Shown: piece by piece, positions 9,204 to 18,153 of the stretch
Numbering within the stretch: the first letter of the stretch is position 1
Layout of the letters: the number at the start of each line of letters is the position of its first letter
Source: an uncultured Acidobacteriia bacterium
GTDB taxonomy: Bacteria > Acidobacteriota > Terriglobia > Bryobacterales > Bryobacteraceae
DNA length: 64,000 nucleotides
NCBI GenBank assembly: GCA_903929755.1
Contig: CAIYVZ010000207.1
Coordinates: 1 to 64,000, forward strand
Reading direction: 5' to 3'
Program-made: the position numbers and the translations under genes
Notes under the pieces: generated by a model
Seen by the model: the letters and a program-made list of their open reading frames with translations, nothing else
Told to the model about the DNA's origin: nothing
Database searches by the model: none

Positions 9204-9655
9204 TGGGGCTAATGCGTCCTGCACTCGTCCTGTTCGGTCTCTCCCTGTCCCTTTACGCCCAGGACATCGTCCTGCCTGATGGCAAAGCCAAAACCCTGAT
9301 CCAGAACACCTGTACCGAGTGCCATGGTCTCGACATGGTGGTCTCCTCCAACATGTCCCCGGACGAGTGGAAGACCACCCTCGATCAGATGATCAAGCGC
9401 GGGGCCACGCTCAACAAGGACGAACGCGAAGTCGTCCTCGAATACCTCACCGTCTACTTCTCCGCAGAGAAGCTCAACGTCAACACAGCCACCGCCGAGC
9501 AGTTGAAATCCGGCCTGCAACTGACCGATGCCGAAGCCGAAGCCGTCATCGCCGCCCGCAAGTCCGCGAAGATCAAAGACCTCGAAGCCTTCAGAAAAGT
9601 TAAGGATGTTGACCCCAAAAAGATCGAAGCCAAAAAGGGCCAACTCACCTTCTAG
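9200..9655 (+). CDS. small exported cytochrome c with a ComEA-like helix-hairpin-helix tail
   Basis: A 151-residue protein with a signal peptide (PALVLFGLSLSLYAQ). A single heme motif CTECH follows at about residues 37-41, with a short mono-heme cytochrome fold up to about residue 90. The last 60 residues begin LNVNTATAEQLKSGLQL and end with a second hairpin, KVKDVDPKKIEAKKG. This is the pattern of ComEA/T2SK-type HhH domains, which bind DNA or act in secretion complexes. The gene overlaps the DUF1501 gene, so the cytochrome probably supplies or accepts electrons for that pair. Why it carries an HhH tail is unclear; it may serve only as a protein-protein module. Confidence 0.8.
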   Translation: MMGLMRPALVLFGLSLSLYAQDIVLPDGKAKTLIQNTCTECHGLDMVVSSNMSPDEWKTTLDQMIKRGATLNKDEREVVLEYLTVYFSAEKLNVNTATAEQLKSGLQLTDAEAEAVIAARKSAKIKDLEAFRKVKDVDPKKIEAKKGQLTF

Positions 9656-9710
9656 CGCGGCCGGTCACAATCCCCAAAAGTATTTCCGCACCGCAATCCC
9701 GTCATTCCAA

Positions 9711-9749
9711 ACAGAAAAGGGCCGCCAATCGCTGGCGGCCCTTTTCTGT
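9711..9749. terminator. bidirectional Rho-independent terminator
   Basis: A perfect 17-bp inverted repeat (9711-9727 and 9733-9749, loop of 5) with GC-rich core and A4/T4 flanks. It lies between the convergent cytochrome gene and PQQ dehydrogenase gene, and so can stop transcription from both sides. Confidence 0.93.
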
Positions 9750-9802
9750 TTCAGGTACATCCTGCACTCCTGGACTCGCAAAATCAAGCCAGGAGGCCTT
9801 AC

Positions 9803-12235
9803 TTATTCCGGCAACGCGAACGTATACAAAACATTCGCCGCGCTGATTGACACATACTGCTTCCCGTCTACTGCATAACTCATCGGGGAAGAAGCAATCG
9901 CGCCACCCGCGCCGAAGCGCCACAGGCTCTTACCCGTCTTCGCATCCAGCGCAAAGAAGTTCCCCTCGGGCGAGGCCGCGAACACCAGTCCGCCAGCCGT
10001 CGCCATCACGCCGTGTGCCAGGCTGTGCTGCTGCAACTCGAACTTCCAAACCGTCTTCCCCGTCTCCGGGTCAAACGCCTGAACGCCCTGCGAAGGCGGA
10101 GCCTGCCCGCCCGCCGCCGGAGCGCCGAAACCACCGCCCGTACCACGCCCCTGATACTGCCGTCCAACTTCAAACGCCTGCGGTCCCGAAGAATAATTCC
10201 CCGGGCCATCAAAGTAGCTGAAGTACATCCAGCCGGTTAGCGGGCTGTACGAAGGAGCCTGGAAATTCGACCCGCCTCCCAGCGATGGATAAACCACCGC
10301 GCCTTCCGGACTCGCACGCCAGTTCTCCGTCGTCTTCGGCTTGCCGTTTTCATCAAAACCGCTCACCCAGCTGGCCCGGACGAATGGCGTACCCGCCAGA
10401 AACTTGCCCGTCACCCGGTCCAGAACATAGAAGATGCCGTTGCGGTTCGCCTGCATCAGAAGCTTCCGCTGCTGGCCATGCCACATCCGGTCCACCAGCA
10501 CCACGTCCTCAGTCGCATCCCAGTCGTGGGTGTCGTTTGGCGTGAACTGGTAGTGCCACTTCAGCTTGCCCGTGTTCGGATCCAGCGCCACCACCGAAGC
10601 GGTGTACAGGTTATCGCCCTTGCGGACGTCGCCGTTGATATCAGGCCCCGGATTGCCCGTCGTCCAGTACAGCGTGTCCAGTGTGGCGTCATAGCTGCCG
10701 GTCAGCCACGTGGCCCCGGCGCCATGCTTCCAGCTGTCGCCCAGCCAGGTCTCGTTACCCTTTTCGCCCGGCCCCGGAATCGTGTTCCAGCGCCACAGCT
10801 TCTTGCCCGTTGCCGGTTCATACGCTTCAATGAAGCCCGGAATCCCAAACTCGCCACCGCTGATCCCCGTAATGATCTTGTCCTTCACCACCAGGGGCGG
10901 GGAAGTCAGGCTGTAGCCCTGCATCGTATCGGCCAGCTGCACTTCCCAGAGCGGAGCCCCGGTCCGTGCATCCAGCGCGACCAAAGCCGCGTCCAGCGTA
11001 CCCAGAAACAGACGGTTCCCCAGAATCGTCACGCCCCGGTTTGAGCGGTTAATCTCGTACGCGTTGGTCTGCTTCTGCTTCCTGTCATACCGCCAGATCT
11101 GCCGTCCGGTCTTCGCATCCAGCGCCACCACTTCCAGCGAAGTTCCCGCCGGACCAGTCGTGTACATCACGCCATCCACCACCAGCGGAATCGCCTGCAC
11201 CACGCCATCACCCGGCATCTGCACGGACCACTTCGCCTGCAATCCCTTCACGTTCTGCGTGTTGATCTGGTTTAACGCCGAGAAGTGCTGTCCAGCCAGG
11301 TCGCCCCAGTAGTGCATGTAGTTCTGCGGTTCTTTCGCCGAATCCCGCAGCCGTTCCCAGGTCACGCCCGTGCCCGCTGCCAGCTTCGTCAGATCCGTAC
11401 CGTCCAGCGACTTCAGATACGCCACCACATCGCCAATCTCCGCTCCGCTCAGCCGCTTCGCATAGTCGTCCGGCATCAGCGACTTCGCTTCCACCTTCAG
11501 CTCCGCCAGCGCCGATTTCTCGAACGAATGGAACTGGCCCTTCGTGTCGAGCATCTGGATCGTGACCGTATCGTTGCCCTTCTGGACCCCGCGATACGTT
11601 GTGCCATCCTGGGTTTTCGCCGTCACCGTCGTGGGCCGCGCCGCGCCACCGCGACCCCGTCCGCCCCGACCGCGTCCACCGCCGCCAGCCGCAGCCGCTG
11701 CGGGCTGATTCGGATCGTTGATCTTGGCCAGCAACTGGGCCGCCGCCGTCTTGCCCGCAGCTGAAAGATCCGGAGCCACCAAACCGCCCTTGCCTGCCAC
11801 CATGTGGCAACCGGCGCAACTGCCCTTGCCTTCGAAAAGCGCCTTGCCAGCTGCTGCATTCCCGGCCACCGTTTCCGCCCCAACCGTCGTCGGAGCCGCC
11901 ACACCCACACTGCGGATGAACGAAACCAGTTGCCAGGTCTGGTCGGTCGTGAACTGCCCGAATCCAGGCATCTGGCTTCCCCGGATCCCGTTGCGGATGT
12001 TCAGAAATACTTCGCCATCCACGTTGCCGCGAGTCAGGTTCCCGGTCAGCGACGGACCGCGATCTCCGCGCGCATCGGCACCATGGCAAACCGCGCAGGC
12101 CTGGCCAAACAGCGTCTTGCCGGCCACCACAGCCTGCGGATTTCCCGCCATCGGGTTGCGGGCCGCTTCCGCACGGTCACTCTGTGCGAAGGCCGCAGCC
12201 GCTGTCACTGCGAAAAGGAGAAATGTCTTTTTCAT
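9803..12235 (-). CDS. PQQ-dependent dehydrogenase with two cytochrome c domains
   Basis: An 810-residue exported quinohemoprotein. After a signal peptide (FLLFAVTAAAAFAQ) come two heme motifs, CAVCH at 47-51 and CAGCH at about 140-144. A Gly/Arg-rich linker (GGGGRGRGGRGRGG) leads to a small domain with TVTAKTQDGTTYRG and QFHSFEKSALAEL, which in acidobacterial homologues completes a third cytochrome-like fold without heme. From about 300 the protein is an eight-bladed PQQ propeller, with GDRYWTTGNPGPDINGD-type and WDATEDVVLVD blocks and repeated W-docking motifs such as GKTVWKFEL and GKSLWRFG. It would oxidise an alcohol or sugar in the periplasm; the substrate cannot be read from sequence. 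It shares a unit with the upstream esterase gene: the esterase stop abuts this ATG. Confidence 0.9.
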   Translation of the reverse strand: MKKTFLLFAVTAAAAFAQSDRAEAARNPMAGNPQAVVAGKTLFGQACAVCHGADARGDRGPSLTGNLTRGNVDGEVFLNIRNGIRGSQMPGFGQFTTDQTWQLVSFIRSVGVAAPTTVGAETVAGNAAAGKALFEGKGSCAGCHMVAGKGGLVAPDLSAAGKTAAAQLLAKINDPNQPAAAAAGGGGRGRGGRGRGGAARPTTVTAKTQDGTTYRGVQKGNDTVTIQMLDTKGQFHSFEKSALAELKVEAKSLMPDDYAKRLSGAEIGDVVAYLKSLDGTDLTKLAAGTGVTWERLRDSAKEPQNYMHYWGDLAGQHFSALNQINTQNVKGLQAKWSVQMPGDGVVQAIPLVVDGVMYTTGPAGTSLEVVALDAKTGRQIWRYDRKQKQTNAYEINRSNRGVTILGNRLFLGTLDAALVALDARTGAPLWEVQLADTMQGYSLTSPPLVVKDKIITGISGGEFGIPGFIEAYEPATGKKLWRWNTIPGPGEKGNETWLGDSWKHGAGATWLTGSYDATLDTLYWTTGNPGPDINGDVRKGDNLYTASVVALDPNTGKLKWHYQFTPNDTHDWDATEDVVLVDRMWHGQQRKLLMQANRNGIFYVLDRVTGKFLAGTPFVRASWVSGFDENGKPKTTENWRASPEGAVVYPSLGGGSNFQAPSYSPLTGWMYFSYFDGPGNYSSGPQAFEVGRQYQGRGTGGGFGAPAAGGQAPPSQGVQAFDPETGKTVWKFELQQHSLAHGVMATAGGLVFAASPEGNFFALDAKTGKSLWRFGAGGAIASSPMSYAVDGKQYVSISAANVLYTFALPE

Positions 12236-13357
12236 TTACTTCTTCCCGCCATTCTGGAATATCATCGGCACAAATTCGGAAAGACTGTAGCGCCAAATCG
12301 GCCACGTGTGCTGGCCAGGCCAGGTTTTAAAGCCGGCCTTGATGCCGGCCTTGTTCAGCAGTTCCGCAAACGCCTTCGAGCGCGGAAAAACGGGGTCGCT
12401 TTCGCCCACCGCGATCCACACCGTTCCCACCTTCGCATTGAATGCCTTCGGATCCGCCAGCGTGCTCTTGAAAGTGGTCTCAAACGTGGCCTGCGGACCG
12501 GAGCTGAATACGCCCAGAGCCGAGAACAGTTCCGGATGCGTGAAGCCCGTATGGATGGTGTGCCCACCGCCCATCGACAGGCCCGCCAGCGCGCGATTCT
12601 TCTGCCCGGCGGCCACGCGGTACTTACCCTCCATCACCGGAATCAGTTCTTTCACCAGGTACTGCTCAAACAGGTCGTTGTTATTCACCGGACCACCGCG
12701 CCCGGCGGCAAGGGGCACCGCGTGCCCGGCGGGCATCACCACAATCATCGGCTTCGCCTTACCATCCGCAATCAGGTTGTCCAGAATCAGATTCGCGTGG
12801 CCCGCGTTGGTCCAGCTCTCCGGTACGTCCCCCGAACCATGTACCAGGTAAAGGATCGGATACCTCGTGTTGCCTTTCTCATACCCTGGCGGCAGATAAA
12901 CCAACGCGCGTTCGGTGCGGTTCAGAACCGCCGACTTGTTCCACTCTGTCACTACCGTCCCGTGCCGCACATCGCGCATCTCCCACGGTGCGGGCGTCCC
13001 TGCCGGAATCTCCACCAGGCTGGCCGACGTCCGCTGCCGCAGTTTTACCACCGGATTGATGGGATCGGCAATCGCCTGGCCATCCAGAATGAACCAATAC
13101 AGGTGTCCCGTCGCTTCCAGCGGCTGGGTCGTCAGGGACCAGATGCCATCCGCGCCTTTCGTCATCGGAACCGGTTTGCCCACCGGCATCCAGTCACCGT
13201 AGAGCGTGACTACTGCAGCTTTCGGGGCGCGAAGCCGGAACGTCGCGGTCCGGTCCGCCTGCACTTCGGGAGAAACCAGGGTGTCGGGGGGGAGCGCCTG
13301 CCCGCTGGCCAGACCGGCGAGCGCGCAGCAAATAATAGCGTGTGTAAGGAATTTCAT
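12236..13357 (-). CDS. exported esterase of the enterochelin esterase/Fes type
   Basis: A 373-residue protein with a signal peptide (AIICCALAGLASGQ). Residues about 30-110 form an E-set/CBM48-like beta domain (RLRAPKAAVVTLYGDWMP). The rest is an alpha/beta hydrolase with the nucleophile elbow GLSMGGGHT, oxyanion region YLVHGSGDVPESWTNAGHA and a C-terminal catalytic His in PGQHTWPIWR. Homologues include feruloyl and acetyl-xylan esterases and enterochelin esterases. Plant polysaccharide deacylation is plausible since debris of a pectin acetylesterase gene lies immediately upstream on the other strand. It lies directly ahead of the PQQ dehydrogenase gene with no gap, so the two are one transcription unit. 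Confidence 0.85.
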   Translation of the reverse strand: MKFLTHAIICCALAGLASGQALPPDTLVSPEVQADRTATFRLRAPKAAVVTLYGDWMPVGKPVPMTKGADGIWSLTTQPLEATGHLYWFILDGQAIADPINPVVKLRQRTSASLVEIPAGTPAPWEMRDVRHGTVVTEWNKSAVLNRTERALVYLPPGYEKGNTRYPILYLVHGSGDVPESWTNAGHANLILDNLIADGKAKPMIVVMPAGHAVPLAAGRGGPVNNNDLFEQYLVKELIPVMEGKYRVAAGQKNRALAGLSMGGGHTIHTGFTHPELFSALGVFSSGPQATFETTFKSTLADPKAFNAKVGTVWIAVGESDPVFPRSKAFAELLNKAGIKAGFKTWPGQHTWPIWRYSLSEFVPMIFQNGGKK

Positions 13358-13360
13358 GGG

Positions 13361-13741
13361 ATGAAGTTAACCTTCGGAGTATATCGAAACTGCATGATCA
13401 GTCTGCTTTTGGCCTGTGCCGCCCGGGGCCAGACTCCCACCTTCTTCATCCCCTGTCACTCCACCTCCGCCGACGCGAACCGCGCCTGGGCTTGCCGCCG
13501 CAGCCGGACCTTCATCACCGCAGGCCTCTGGGCGAAGCTCCCCGCAGAGGTGCGGCCCCACGACTATGTCCTGATCCAGTTCGGCCACAACCATTGAGCC
13601 ACAGATAGACCAGGCTCCCATGCGTGGCGCTGTAGCCGGCGTGGGCGGGGAAACTTCAGGGTGATGTCCACACCCGGGGCTGGTGCAGGCGCAAGATGAT
13701 CCAGTCAACCCGTCAGCAACGGTACAACCCCGATTCTCTTC
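13361..13741 (+). pseudogene. decayed rhamnogalacturonan acetylesterase (CE12/SGNH) gene
   Basis: Pieces of a rhamnogalacturonan acetylesterase can be read in three different frames in the right order. From ATG 13361: a signal-like start, then RRSRTFITAGLWAKL and VRPHDYVLIQFGHNH ending in a stop; family members have VKPGDYVLIQFGHND here. The catalytic GDS block is reduced to PCHST and the spacer to it is too short, which implies an internal deletion. At 13608-13664 in another frame comes DQAPMRGAVAGVGGET (family: RGSLpGvGEET). At 13666-13719 in a third frame comes VHTRGWCRRKMIQSTRQQ (family: VHTfGWYLRKMI). At 13718-13741 comes NGTTPILF. The C-terminal catalytic Asp/His part is missing. Four ordered matches make chance unlikely. 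Divergent from the esterase gene by three bases. Confidence 0.78.
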
Positions 13742-13844
13742 CGGTGCGCAACTGAACGCGCGAGTGGTTCCGGAGTGGCTGAAAGCGCTCCCGGTCAAGC
13801 CGAGGGCTGGTTACTTGAGGGCGACGCCCGCTACCGCCTGGTAG

Positions 13845-14588
13845 CTACGCCTTAACAGGGTCGGCGGCTGCTGCTGGCTTCGGGATGCGCCGCGTACGGA
13901 ATTCGTACTTGTCGATCGTCATCGCCGTTTGGCCTCTGGCGTTTCTCACAATGCGCCCTTCGGCGACAAGCTTCAGCGGAACCTGGTTTTCCAGCAGCGC
14001 GGGCCAATCGAGAGAGACCTGAACCAACTGGCCGGCCTCGAATTTCTCGTTGCTGGTAAATAACAGGCCCTTACTGGAAATATTCAGCGTTTCGCTGGTG
14101 CCCTGGCCGGAAAAAATCGGCTGTTCCAGCGTCTGGTAGCTCACCGCCAGCCGACAAGGAAAGCGGGCGTTTGTACGGCGGTCGGCAGCACGTTTTTCGG
14201 CTTCTTCACTGCCCCGGCGGATGGCGGTATCAATGGATTTTCGCAGCGTGGGACCGTCCAGGTCTTCGTAGCAGAAAAAATTGTAGGCACCCTTGCGGAC
14301 GGCCTCAATCGCCATCTCCCGTTCGGACATCGGGCTAACAACAATAGCTGGCGTCGCGGGGGCGTGTTGCTGCAGGTTCCGCAGCGTGGCAAGACCCTGG
14401 CTGTCGGGCAGCTTCAGGTCGGTAATAATAATGTCGAACGCTCGCTCCTGGAGGCACCGAAGACCGTCAAGTAAAGTCTCGACCCGGGTGAGGTCGAGTT
14501 CGGCAGCGTCCCCGCCACGAAGAATACTTTCGAGGCGGTCACCTGTGGAACGATCCGCGCTGATGAACAGTATCAAAGTTTCAGACAT
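13845..14588 (-). CDS. response regulator receiver fused to PilZ domain
   Basis: A 247-residue protein. The receiver domain is at about 1-120, with the phosphoacceptor Asp in IIITDLKLPD and the switch region VVSPMSE. A PilZ domain (about 135-235) carries the c-di-GMP motif RRTNAR followed by the LNISSKGLLF block (D/NxSxxG). It probably links phosphorelay input to c-di-GMP-dependent behaviour such as motility or polysaccharide output. The start at 14588 (MSETLIL) is preferred over an ATG 24 bases upstream, because a GAGGGGGAG Shine-Dalgarno lies about ten bases before it. No kinase is adjacent, so the partner is unknown. The DNA on its 5' side (14589-14629) would hold the promoter. Confidence 0.87.
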   Translation of the reverse strand: MSETLILFISADRSTGDRLESILRGGDAAELDLTRVETLLDGLRCLQERAFDIIITDLKLPDSQGLATLRNLQQHAPATPAIVVSPMSEREMAIEAVRKGAYNFFCYEDLDGPTLRKSIDTAIRRGSEEAEKRAADRRTNARFPCRLAVSYQTLEQPIFSGQGTSETLNISSKGLLFTSNEKFEAGQLVQVSLDWPALLENQVPLKLVAEGRIVRNARGQTAMTIDKYEFRTRRIPKPAAAADPVKA

Positions 14589-14629
14589 TTGCACCGTGCT
14601 CCCCCTCAGCATAGCGTACCTTTCGTCCC

Positions 14630-15024
14630 GTGACGGAAAAATCTGAGGGGAATACCTCCGGAACGAAGGGGGATACTGAAACGTTTACCCTGGAAAGAGT
14701 CACAATTGAGATCTGTTGCCGCAAATGAACCCGCCCGAATGGAGCCAAAATCGAAGAGGTATTTCTCGCGGCTGCTGTGCTTTCGGGCCACGCCCGGATT
14801 GTCTTTCTCGATGCGGCCCGCGCCGGGAACCTGGTACTGCGGGAAGAAGCGGAATCGCTGCTGGCGGCTGAAGCCGCCAGCAAGGGCGTGTTGACGGACG
14901 CAGTGCAGGGGGCGACCGCGTCTCTGGGCTATGCGGATCTGGCGGGTCACACGCTGGGGCCGTGCTTGCTGGGGCTGTGGTTACTCGGGGAAGTGATTGG
15001 CCAGGGAGGCAGGGGGTTGCCGCG
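14630..15024 (+). other. gene-poor stretch with a protein-like frame broken by TGA
   Basis: The 436 bases between the receiver-PilZ start and the DUF1697 stop contain no convincing gene. One forward frame from GTG 14630 reads 32 codons (TFTLERVTIEICCRK near its end) to a TGA at 14726-14728. It then continues open with protein-like text (IEEVFLAAAVLSGHARIVFL, ESLLAAEAASKGVLTDAVQG) until it runs into the antisense DUF1697 gene. It may be a decayed gene with a nonsense mutation or simply a GC-rich chance frame. I recognise no family and see no Shine-Dalgarno. Confidence 0.2.
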
Positions 15025-15633
15025 CTATTTTGGCGGCGAAATAACGCCGGCTTCCAGATTACGGGCTAGTTCCAGCACCCCGGTGACGGTGTTCCAGTTC
15101 CGGGAAGTCCCGGTGGTCCCGAGGACCTTGTTCAGGTGGCGTTCTTTGAGTTTCGTCTTGCCCTGGCCGTTGACGTAATAGATGTAGAGTTCACGGCCAA
15201 GGGCGAAGACCTCCTCGCCGTAGGTTTCGACGGAGGGAACTGCGGCGCGGCCAGCGTCGCCGGGGTCCTGAAACAGAAAAGTGACGACCAGGCGCCCGGG
15301 GTTGATGTCGGCGCGCCCCGCAAACGGGTTGGCAGCGACTATCGCTTCCAGTTCTGCCACGGTCCTGAGCACTATTGCCGATTCGAAGCCACATTCGGCT
15401 TTGATGGTGGTTTCGAGTTCTTTGTGGATTTCGGCGAGGTCGATATCTTTTGTGCGGAAGATGGCATTGCCGCTCTGGAGGTAGGTAACGGTGTCTTCGA
15501 GGCCCAGCGAACCGCAGATGCCTCGCAGTTTCCCCATTTGGAGAGGATTGCTCATCCCGACGTTGACGCCTCGCAGGAGAGCCACGACCGCTTTCTTGCT
15601 AATTGCCGGGGACGTGGTGCTCACAGTGTTCAT
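15025..15633 (-). CDS. DUF1697 family protein
   Basis: A 202-residue member of DUF1697, recognised by VVALLRGVNVGMSNPLQMGKL at the N-terminus (residues 16-36), then DTVTYLQSGNAIF and the mid-domain LEAIVAANPF. The C-terminus has KLKERHLNKVLGTTGTSRNWNTV, the conserved region with TxRNWxT, cited by position 166-188. Members are small cytoplasmic proteins of unproven function. The nearest gene downstream of it is the receiver-PilZ gene, across 436 bases. Upstream it follows the first of the tandem Sm-like genes by only 18 bases, so it may be read from the same transcript. Confidence 0.88.
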   Translation of the reverse strand: MNTVSTTSPAISKKAVVALLRGVNVGMSNPLQMGKLRGICGSLGLEDTVTYLQSGNAIFRTKDIDLAEIHKELETTIKAECGFESAIVLRTVAELEAIVAANPFAGRADINPGRLVVTFLFQDPGDAGRAAVPSVETYGEEVFALGRELYIYYVNGQGKTKLKERHLNKVLGTTGTSRNWNTVTGVLELARNLEAGVISPPK

Positions 15634-15651
15634 ACCTTGAATGGTAACCGC

Positions 15652-16056
15652 CTAGCCCGAGCAGTTGCTGGCAGCGCAGGCGACCGCACCAATAGCGATA
15701 ATGACGCCGATCACAATTCCAGCCACCAGAAAGCCTCGCCCTACCGAGCGGCCGAACGATTGGTGCGCCTTATCCGTGATGGACCGCACTCGGTCAAAGG
15801 GGACCTGCTGCGTGGCGATTTTGTCATTGGTCACGGCCTGTAACTCAAACCCGCTGTCGGTTACCGCGCCGAGCCGACCCCGCATCTTCGATTTGTCGGT
15901 AAGGTGAATCTCAACAGAAGACCCGGGGCGGATCAATAAGACCTGCTCCTTGATGGAGGCGGAATCGTCGGGTCTGGCCGATGCCGCCGGGGCGGCCAGC
16001 AGGATGGCAAGAAAAACTGCCACCGACCTGCGGAACAGAAGTTGAAGACATTTCAT
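15652..16056 (-). CDS. small secreted or membrane protein with Sm-like beta domain, copy A
   Basis: A 134-residue protein with an N-terminal signal or anchor (SVAVFLAILLAAPAASA). A short beta domain follows (GSSVEIHLTDKSKMRGRLG, then VTDSGFEL) that resembles the Sm-like fold. A VPFDRVRSI block and a C-terminal hydrophobic helix (GFLVAGIVIGVIIAIGAVAC) complete it, followed by a Cys-containing tail. A strong GAAAGGAGAG Shine-Dalgarno precedes the ATG. It is a close paralogue of the next gene upstream, sharing roughly three quarters of its residues. Sm-like exported proteins of this kind are common uncharacterised proteins in acidobacteria. A role in envelope sensing is only a guess. Confidence 0.75.
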   Translation of the reverse strand: MKCLQLLFRRSVAVFLAILLAAPAASARPDDSASIKEQVLLIRPGSSVEIHLTDKSKMRGRLGAVTDSGFELQAVTNDKIATQQVPFDRVRSITDKAHQSFGRSVGRGFLVAGIVIGVIIAIGAVACAASNCSG

Positions 16057-16144
16057 TTGGTCTCTCCTTTCGCCGGATTACCGGTAAATTCGTAACCAGG
16101 CGTTGCGGCGCGAAAGGACCCAGAGCGGGTGCTTTCGCCCACCC

Positions 16145-16546
16145 TCAGCCGCCGCAGACTCCCTGGCAGGCCGCAAAGTAAATCACTACAACAGCCACGA
16201 TTACGACGCCCGCGATAATGAACCCACGGCCCAACGAATGTCCCATCGAGGGCTGGCTCTTATCCCGGACAGACTGTACCCGCTCAAACGGAACTTGCTG
16301 GGTGCCGATTTTGTCGCCTGAGAGGCCTTGTAACTCAAAGCCGCTGTCAGTGACTTCGCCGAGGCGCCCCTGCAGCTTCGATTTATCGGTAAGGCGAACT
16401 TCAACAGAAGAACCCGGCCTGATCAGTAAGACCTGTTCCTTGATAGAGGCTGAACTGCTCGGTCTGGCGGAGGCGACTGGCACCGCGAGCACGACAGCAA
16501 GCAAGACGGCGACCGAGCGGCGTAACAGAAGATGGAAGCCTGGCAT
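16145..16546 (-). CDS. small secreted or membrane protein with Sm-like beta domain, copy B
   Basis: A 133-residue paralogue of the gene just downstream, with the same order: hydrophobic N-terminus ([17 protein letters not shown]), [50 protein letters not shown], and a C-terminal helix ([20 protein letters not shown]) with a Cys-Gly tail. The start at 16546 (MPGFHLL) is chosen because it aligns with copy A and has AAAGGA upstream; an in-frame ATG 36 bases earlier would add an unshared extension. The two copies lie head to tail with an 88-base spacer and probably arose by tandem duplication. Function unknown. Confidence 0.74.
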   Translation of the reverse strand: MPGFHLLLRRSVAVLLAVVLAVPVASARPSSSASIKEQVLLIRPGSSVEVRLTDKSKLQGRLGEVTDSGFELQGLSGDKIGTQQVPFERVQSVRDKSQPSMGHSLGRGFIIAGVVIVAVVVIYFAACQGVCGG

Positions 16547-16587
16547 GGAGATTTGTCCTTTCCCGCCGACTTCTTTCTGCAAACCAA

Positions 16588-18153
16588 ATGCCAGGATTGC
16601 CGGGCGATAGAATCTTTGCAGTGCTGAAATCCGACAGCGATGCGATAAATCCTCCTCCGGGGACCTTTCCTTATACCCGAGGGATCCACGCGACCATGTA
16701 CCAGGGACGTTTGTGGACTATGCGGCAGTTCTCGGGGTTTTCGACTCCCGAGGAGACGAATGCACGCTATCGGTATCTTCTGGCACAGGGGCAGAACGGG
16801 CTTTCGGTGGCGTTTGATCTTCCCACTTTGATGGGGCTGGACTCGGACGATCCCCTTTCAGAAGGGGAAGTGGGGAAGTGCGGGGCTCCGGTATCGTCGC
16901 TCGAAGACATGGAGACGCTGTTCGCCGGGATTCCCTTGGGCGATGTTTCGGTGTCGATGACGATCAATTCGCCGGCTGCGGTGATTTGGGCCATGTACCT
17001 GGTGGCGGCGGAGAAGCAGGGGGCGGAGCCGTCGCGGCTTTCGGGGACGCTGCAGAACGACATCCTGAAGGAATACATCGCGCAGAAGGAGTTTCTGTAT
17101 CCGCCGCGGCCTTCCATGCGGTTGGTAACGGACACCATCGAGTACGCCACTCGGAATACGCCGCGGTTTAATCCGATTTCAATCAGCGGCTATCACATTC
17201 GGGAGGCGGGATCGACGGCGGCTCAGGAACTTGCGTTCACGCTGCGCGACGGGCTTGAGTACGCCGACTGGGCGATTGAGCGGGGCCTGGGGATTGACGA
17301 GTTTGCTCCGCGCTTCAGCTTCTTTTTCAATGCCCATAACGATTTCTTTGAGGAGATTGCCAAATTTCGGGCGGCTCGCGGGTTGTGGGCGTTGCTGGTG
17401 CGGGAGCGGTATGACGCGAAAGATGAACGAAGCTTGAAGCTTCGGTTCCACACGCAGACCGCAGGGTGCTCGCTTTCCTGGCAGCAGCCATATAACAATG
17501 TTGTGCGGACGGCGGTGCAGGCGATGGCGGCGGTGCTGGGCGGGACACAGTCACTGCACACCAATTCGCTCGATGAGGCGCTGGCGTTGCCGAGCGAGGC
17601 GGCGGCAACTTTGGCGCTCCGGACGCAGCAGGTGATCGCGTTCGAAACAGGCGTGGCGGCGGTGCCGGATCCGTTTGGCGGCAGCCACTACGTGGAGCGG
17701 TTGACGGATGAACTGGAGGCGCAGGCCAGGGATTACATTGCGAAGATCGACGCGATGGGCGGGATGATTCCGGCGATTGAGCAGAGTTATCCGCAGCTTG
17801 AGATTGCCCAGGCCAGCTACGCGTTCCAGAAGAAGGTGGAGTCGGGCGAGTCGGTAGTGGTGGGCGTGAACAGGTTCCAGAATCAGATCGATAAGGCGGA
17901 GATGCCACTGGAAACATTGCGAATCGGCGAAGAAGCGGGGCGGGCTCAGGTGGCGAAACTGGCGAGTTTGCGGGCGCGTCGGGATGGTGCGGCGGTGGCG
18001 AAGTGCCTCGAGGACCTGAAGGAGGCAGCGCGGGGTAAGGTCAACCTGATGGGCCCTCTCACAAACGCCGTTCGCCTATACGCTACTCTCGGAGAAGTAT
18101 GCTTCGCGCTGCGAGAGGTGTTTGGAGCGTGGACAGAAAGACCAGTGATTTAG
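16588..18153 (+). CDS. methylmalonyl-CoA mutase, catalytic (large) subunit
   Basis: Catalyses the B12-dependent interconversion of methylmalonyl-CoA and succinyl-CoA in propionate metabolism. This is the TIM-barrel part only, about 521 residues, with blocks [20 protein letters not shown] (residues 27-46), [57 protein letters not shown] and [15 protein letters not shown]. The cobalamin domain is in the next gene. The start is uncertain: ATG 16588 lacks a Shine-Dalgarno, and GTG 16621 is also possible. The N-terminus before FPYTRG is shorter than in most homologues. The related mutases for isobutyryl- or ethylmalonyl-CoA cannot be fully excluded by eye. No meaB/argK chaperone gene is adjacent. 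Confidence 0.92.
   Translation: MPGLPGDRIFAVLKSDSDAINPPPGTFPYTRGIHATMYQGRLWTMRQFSGFSTPEETNARYRYLLAQGQNGLSVAFDLPTLMGLDSDDPLSEGEVGKCGAPVSSLEDMETLFAGIPLGDVSVSMTINSPAAVIWAMYLVAAEKQGAEPSRLSGTLQNDILKEYIAQKEFLYPPRPSMRLVTDTIEYATRNTPRFNPISISGYHIREAGSTAAQELAFTLRDGLEYADWAIERGLGIDEFAPRFSFFFNAHNDFFEEIAKFRAARGLWALLVRERYDAKDERSLKLRFHTQTAGCSLSWQQPYNNVVRTAVQAMAAVLGGTQSLHTNSLDEALALPSEAAATLALRTQQVIAFETGVAAVPDPFGGSHYVERLTDELEAQARDYIAKIDAMGGMIPAIEQSYPQLEIAQASYAFQKKVESGESVVVGVNRFQNQIDKAEMPLETLRIGEEAGRAQVAKLASLRARRDGAAVAKCLEDLKEAARGKVNLMGPLTNAVRLYATLGEVCFALREVFGAWTERPVI

Noticed and set aside
11804-13360. Long plus-strand frame over the PQQ and esterase genes
   Set aside because: Arg/His-rich antisense product; only its last part (from 13361) resembles a real protein family, and that is listed as a pseudogene.
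14726-14728. TGA as a selenocysteine codon
   Set aside because: No SECIS-like hairpin directly after it is obvious, and flanking text does not match a selenoprotein family.
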